NCBI RefSeq assembly: GCF_024679245.1
Contig: NC_090183.1
Coordinates: 24,375,355 to 24,439,354 of the forward strand
Origin: Pseudorasbora parva
Lineage: Eukaryota; Chordata; Actinopteri; Cypriniformes; Gobionidae
Length of the DNA stretch: 64,000 nucleotides
Direction: 5' to 3'
Shown here: positions 60,931 through 64,000 of the stretch, one piece after another
Numbering within the stretch: position 1 is the stretch's first letter
Layout: each line of letters begins with the position of its first letter
The notes under the pieces: model-generated
What the model was told of the DNA's origin: nothing
The model's input: only the letters and a program-made list of their open reading frames with translations
Database searches by the model: none
Translations under genes and position numbers: made by a program

Positions 60931-61431
60931 CTGCTATAATTCAACCTTTACATTCTGGAATGTTGAATCAGTAAAGATTGGCAACCAGGCCGTTTATATA
61001 GTATCTTTAAACTCTGCTTGACCAATTAGGACTGAAACTACCTGTTGTATAAACATATTTAATAGCAAGGAAGGTTTGGCTTGTTGCTTTGAAGATTTTT
61101 GCTGCTTTGCTGTTGTTTCTGTGGACTGTTATTGCAAATGTGTGACTGACCCATGTATTGAGTTGCATATTTTTTTCCCCATATGCTCTAATTACCCATA
61201 TTATGGATCATTAGTTCTTTGCAACTCTCTGTTTTCTCATTCTTAATTATCTAAGCATATGTTCACAATGAAGCTATTTTTACACACACAATGATCATAC
61301 AGAAATCAATGCTTTGTTACCATATGCTGGATAAAGCAGCCCAGGAAAAACAAGGATATTTTCATGTTTTTATAATATAAAAACATATATTATATTATTA
61401 TATATTATATTATTAGGAATTAATGCAATTA
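60931..61431. other. no feature recognised
   Basis: AT-rich sequence between Tc1 relics. Confidence 0.45.
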
Positions 61432-62158
61432 TCCAATCAACCAATCACATGGCAGTTGCTTCAATGCATTTAGGGGTGTGGTCCTGGTCAAGACAATCTC
61501 CTGAACTCCAAACTGAATGTCAGAATGGGACAGAAAGTTGATTTAAGCAATTTTGAACGTGGCATGGTTGTTGGCGCCAGACGGGCCAGTCTGAGTATTT
61601 CACAATCTGCTCAGTTACTGGGATTTTCACGCACAAACATTTCTAGGGTTTACAAAAAATGGTGTGAAAAGTGAAAAACATCCAGTATGCGGCAGTCCTG
61701 TGCTAGAGGTCAGAGGTGAATGGGCTGACTGATTCGAGCTGATAGAAGAGCAACTTTGATCCATCATGCCTTGTTACCACTGTGCAGGCTGGTGGTGGTT
61801 GTGGTGCAATGGTGTGGGGGATGTTTTCTTGGCACACTTTAGGTCCCTTAGTGCCAATTGGGCACCGTTTAAATGCCACGGCCTACCTGAGCATTGTTTC
61901 TGACCATGTCCATCCTTTTATGACCACCACCTTTTATGACCACAGTCACCAGATCTCAACCCAATACAGCATATTTGGGATGTGGTGGAACGGGAGCTTC
62001 GTGCCCTCGATGAGCATCCCACAGATCTCCATCAGCTGCAAGATGCTATCCTATCAATATGGGCCAACATTTCTAAAGAATGCTTTCAGCACCTTGTTGA
62101 ATCAATGCCACATAGAATTAAGGCAGTTCTGAAGGCAAAAGGGGGTCAAACACAGTAA
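61432..62158 (+). pseudogene. Tc1-like relic, family E, two internal deletions
   Basis: The plus strand opens with MGQKVDLSNFERGMVVGARR, then SLSISQSAQLLGFSRTNISR (first HTH) and a stop. A deletion near 61757 removes the region with the first catalytic Asp; AGGGCGAMVWGMFSWHTLGP and VSDHVHPFMTT follow. A second deletion at about 61940 removes the Q-D-N-A-P segment with the second Asp. The end, SPDLNPIQHIWDVVERELR-like in a shifted frame and IKAVLKAKGG-like, reaches 62158. Inactive. Confidence 0.75.
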
Positions 62159-62331
62159 TAGTATGGTGTTTCTAAAAATCCTTTAGGTGAGTGTATCTAT
62201 ATCAAAAAGGCATTTTTGTGATAACCCCTCTTAGGGTAAACAGAACAGAACTAACATAATGTATTGCATGCAGATATCATAAATTTTTATATTAAATGTA
62301 CAAAATAATTCAGGAATTTAGTCTGATTTAA

Positions 62332-62870
62332 AGGACAACTCTGGCGAATTTTTAAGTTTATCTTGATCGTTATATCTTTGTGAGTGCAGTCTATAGAAAA
62401 AAAAACGAACCGGATTGGTCCTTGCAACACAGAGTTATAACAGTTAATGCCCAGAGCCCCCACTCAGCTAAAACGGCGCTTTGGGGGCATAAACGTAAAG
62501 GGTGTCTTTGTGCCTCTTAACACACACAAAATAAAATGTCCGTCCAACATGAACAGGTCCCTCACACGACAACAAGATGCGTTTAGCCACTTAGCCATTG
62601 TTTAAATTCACCTGTTTTAGACAGTTAGCTGTGTCTCGTGCTGAAGTCCCGTGGGTAGACGGAAAAGCAGTTAGAATACCAACTCCTGCCTGGGTGGGGA
62701 TGGAGGAGGGTAAATGAGCTCTGGAGAAACGTGATAGGCTGGTAGTACTGAAGGAGCTTATATTTGCTGGGATAGACGTCAAATTCCCATAGGTAGACGT
62801 GGTCAGCTGACATTCAGCTGATGCGAGCTTGACTAACATGCCACATTCTGGATAATGGATAATGTGCACA
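62332..62870. mobile_element. TTAA-type element fragment (AGGACAACTCTGGCGAA family)
   Basis: TTAA at 62328-62331 is followed by AGGACAACTCTGGCGAATTT, a common fish TTAA MITE start. No matching right end was found. The minus strand contains an open frame ending AGVGILTAFPSTHGTSARDT..CLKQ at a donor-like CAG|GTGAAT near 62614, possibly another inward-facing first exon. Confidence 0.45.
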
Positions 62871-63663
62871 TACCCCTAAAGCCACATAGCTTTTTGTCAT
62901 GAGAAACTTCCAGTTCATTCAAAGTTCATGACAGAGCCCTGTCTCAGTCCATGGGTATTTGAGACTAGTCACATTAATATAATTTAAGCAGCAGTCTTAG
63001 CAGCGATTTAATGGGAAAAAATCTGATTACTAAAGCTAATTGAAGAAGGTCAAGACCGAGAGCAGGGCTCAGGCACACAAAATCTGCAACTCGCACGCTC
63101 ACAAATTCATAATCAAATCCTATAAAGATAGATTACATAGCACTACTAAGTAAACAAAATACTTAATTTCACACAAATTGATTATGTGTCACTCAGCAAG
63201 GTCAAATATGTGCACAGACGCATTTGTGGAATGTGCAGAATGCTAAAAATCGGTCCCATCTTCCCCGTTTTTGCTTGGCTCCCAGTTCGCAGTGTTCTAA
63301 ATGAAGACACGGGGGACTGTTTTAATGGAAGTACACTGGCCTGAATTAGCAAGCCAGCACTACTGCAGCTGGGCCGGAGAGATATTTCAGTAAGCTGTTG
63401 ATCTAGCCAGAACATTGAGACCTGCATAAATCTATTAGTAGAAGAGGCCAAGAGAGAGATAGGGAGTGTGTGTGAGAGAGAAAGAAAGGCCTATTTATCC
63501 CGTGTTATGGTATGACTATTAACTGCTCATTCCATATCATTTAACCTCCAGCATGACCTCTCATTACAGCCAACAGACTCGTTGGTATATTACAATGCAA
63601 TGTGCTCTATTACTTAAAAGAGATGGTAACCTTAATGATGAATGGGGCTGAGTTTTGGTGAAT
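62871..63663. other. no feature recognised
   Basis: Noncoding. Confidence 0.5.
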
Positions 63664-63692
63664 TAGATAGATAGAAAGATAGATAGATAGAC

Positions 63693-63732
<40 letters not shown>
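63664..63732. repeat. GATA/GACA (Bkm-type) microsatellite
   Basis: Seven or so GATA units grade into a pure GACA run. GATA/GACA mixtures are the Bkm satellite type. Confidence 0.9.
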
Positions 63733-63733
<1 letters not shown>

Positions 63734-64000
63734 TGTTATAATAATAGCAAATCCATGTTGCAGGTGGGTTTACAGGGAACCACAGAGTGACAATATTTTG
63801 GAAAAGACTGGTAGGGATCCTTCGGGTCATTGACCCGGAGATGAATATCTTTTTTCCTAAAAAATTTAATGTCAGCGCATTATACTAAAACATACTGACT
63901 TCACTCACACAGGTTATAACTACTTCTCCTAATTTTTTTTTATTTTTTATTTTTTTATACTTATTGGGGATTTTTCCCCAACTTGTTACACTTGTGATGT
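63733..64000. other. unassigned window end
   Basis: 'gatccttcgggtcattgacc' suggests a small local inverted repeat; nothing else recognised. Confidence 0.4.

Overview
This window reads as vertebrate, most likely cyprinid teleost, chromosomal DNA. It is AT-rich, has long CA/CT/AT/ATTC/GATA microsatellites, and is packed with DNA transposons of kinds typical of zebrafish and carp relatives: several Tc1-like families, piggyBac, hAT, foldback MITEs and many elements flanked by TTAA. I see no intact multi-exon host gene. All recognitions come from reading the sequence and from knowledge of these families; no similarity search was run.

Layout. Bases 1-2230 look like the 3' UTR of a plus-strand gene lying to the left, ending at an AATAAA preceded by Pumilio-type sites. 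Bases 2.2-8.6 kb hold MITEs, two elements with 9-bp target duplications, and a TTAA element carrying two partial genes. Bases 9.2-13.5 kb hold microsatellites, a decayed Tc1 copy and a perfect 27-bp hairpin. At 14.7-16.4 kb lies a minus-strand piggyBac-derived ORF of about 530 codons that lacks its third catalytic aspartate. Bases 16.7-19.4 kb hold two TTAA elements sharing one TTAA. A PHD-finger gene remnant cut by a hAT insertion lies at 24.1-25.9 kb, a LINE 3' end at 27.0-27.4 kb, and three tandem tRNA-Ala-like units at 29.2-29.7 kb. Two more gene-bearing TTAA elements lie at 31.1-33.8 kb, further MITEs at 35-36.5 kb, and a cluster of foldbacks and a large palindrome at 40.5-44.8 kb. A Tc1-like element with a deleted core lies at 51.9-53.5 kb, nested foldbacks at 53.8-54.9 kb, a CpG-rich patch at 57.3-57.85 kb, and a mosaic of four Tc1-like families at 59.2-62.2 kb.

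Most notable observation. Four elements with TTAA or TTAA-like borders (4494-5665, 18049-19410, 31139-32208, 32327-33771) carry first exons of two genes facing inward from opposite ends. One exon encodes part of a THAP zinc finger (the DNA-binding module of Kolobok-type transposases). The other encodes a short acidic exon containing Y/F-D-P-x-S and R-L-E-x-D motifs; in the best copy it splices into a W-C-x-C-G-x-C motif like that of the P2X7 C-terminal ballast domain. The exon is 110 nt and 107 nt in two families with unrelated termini, and ends in phase 2 at GTAAGT in both. This suggests a two-gene TTAA transposon lineage whose deletion derivatives keep both promoter-proximal exons.
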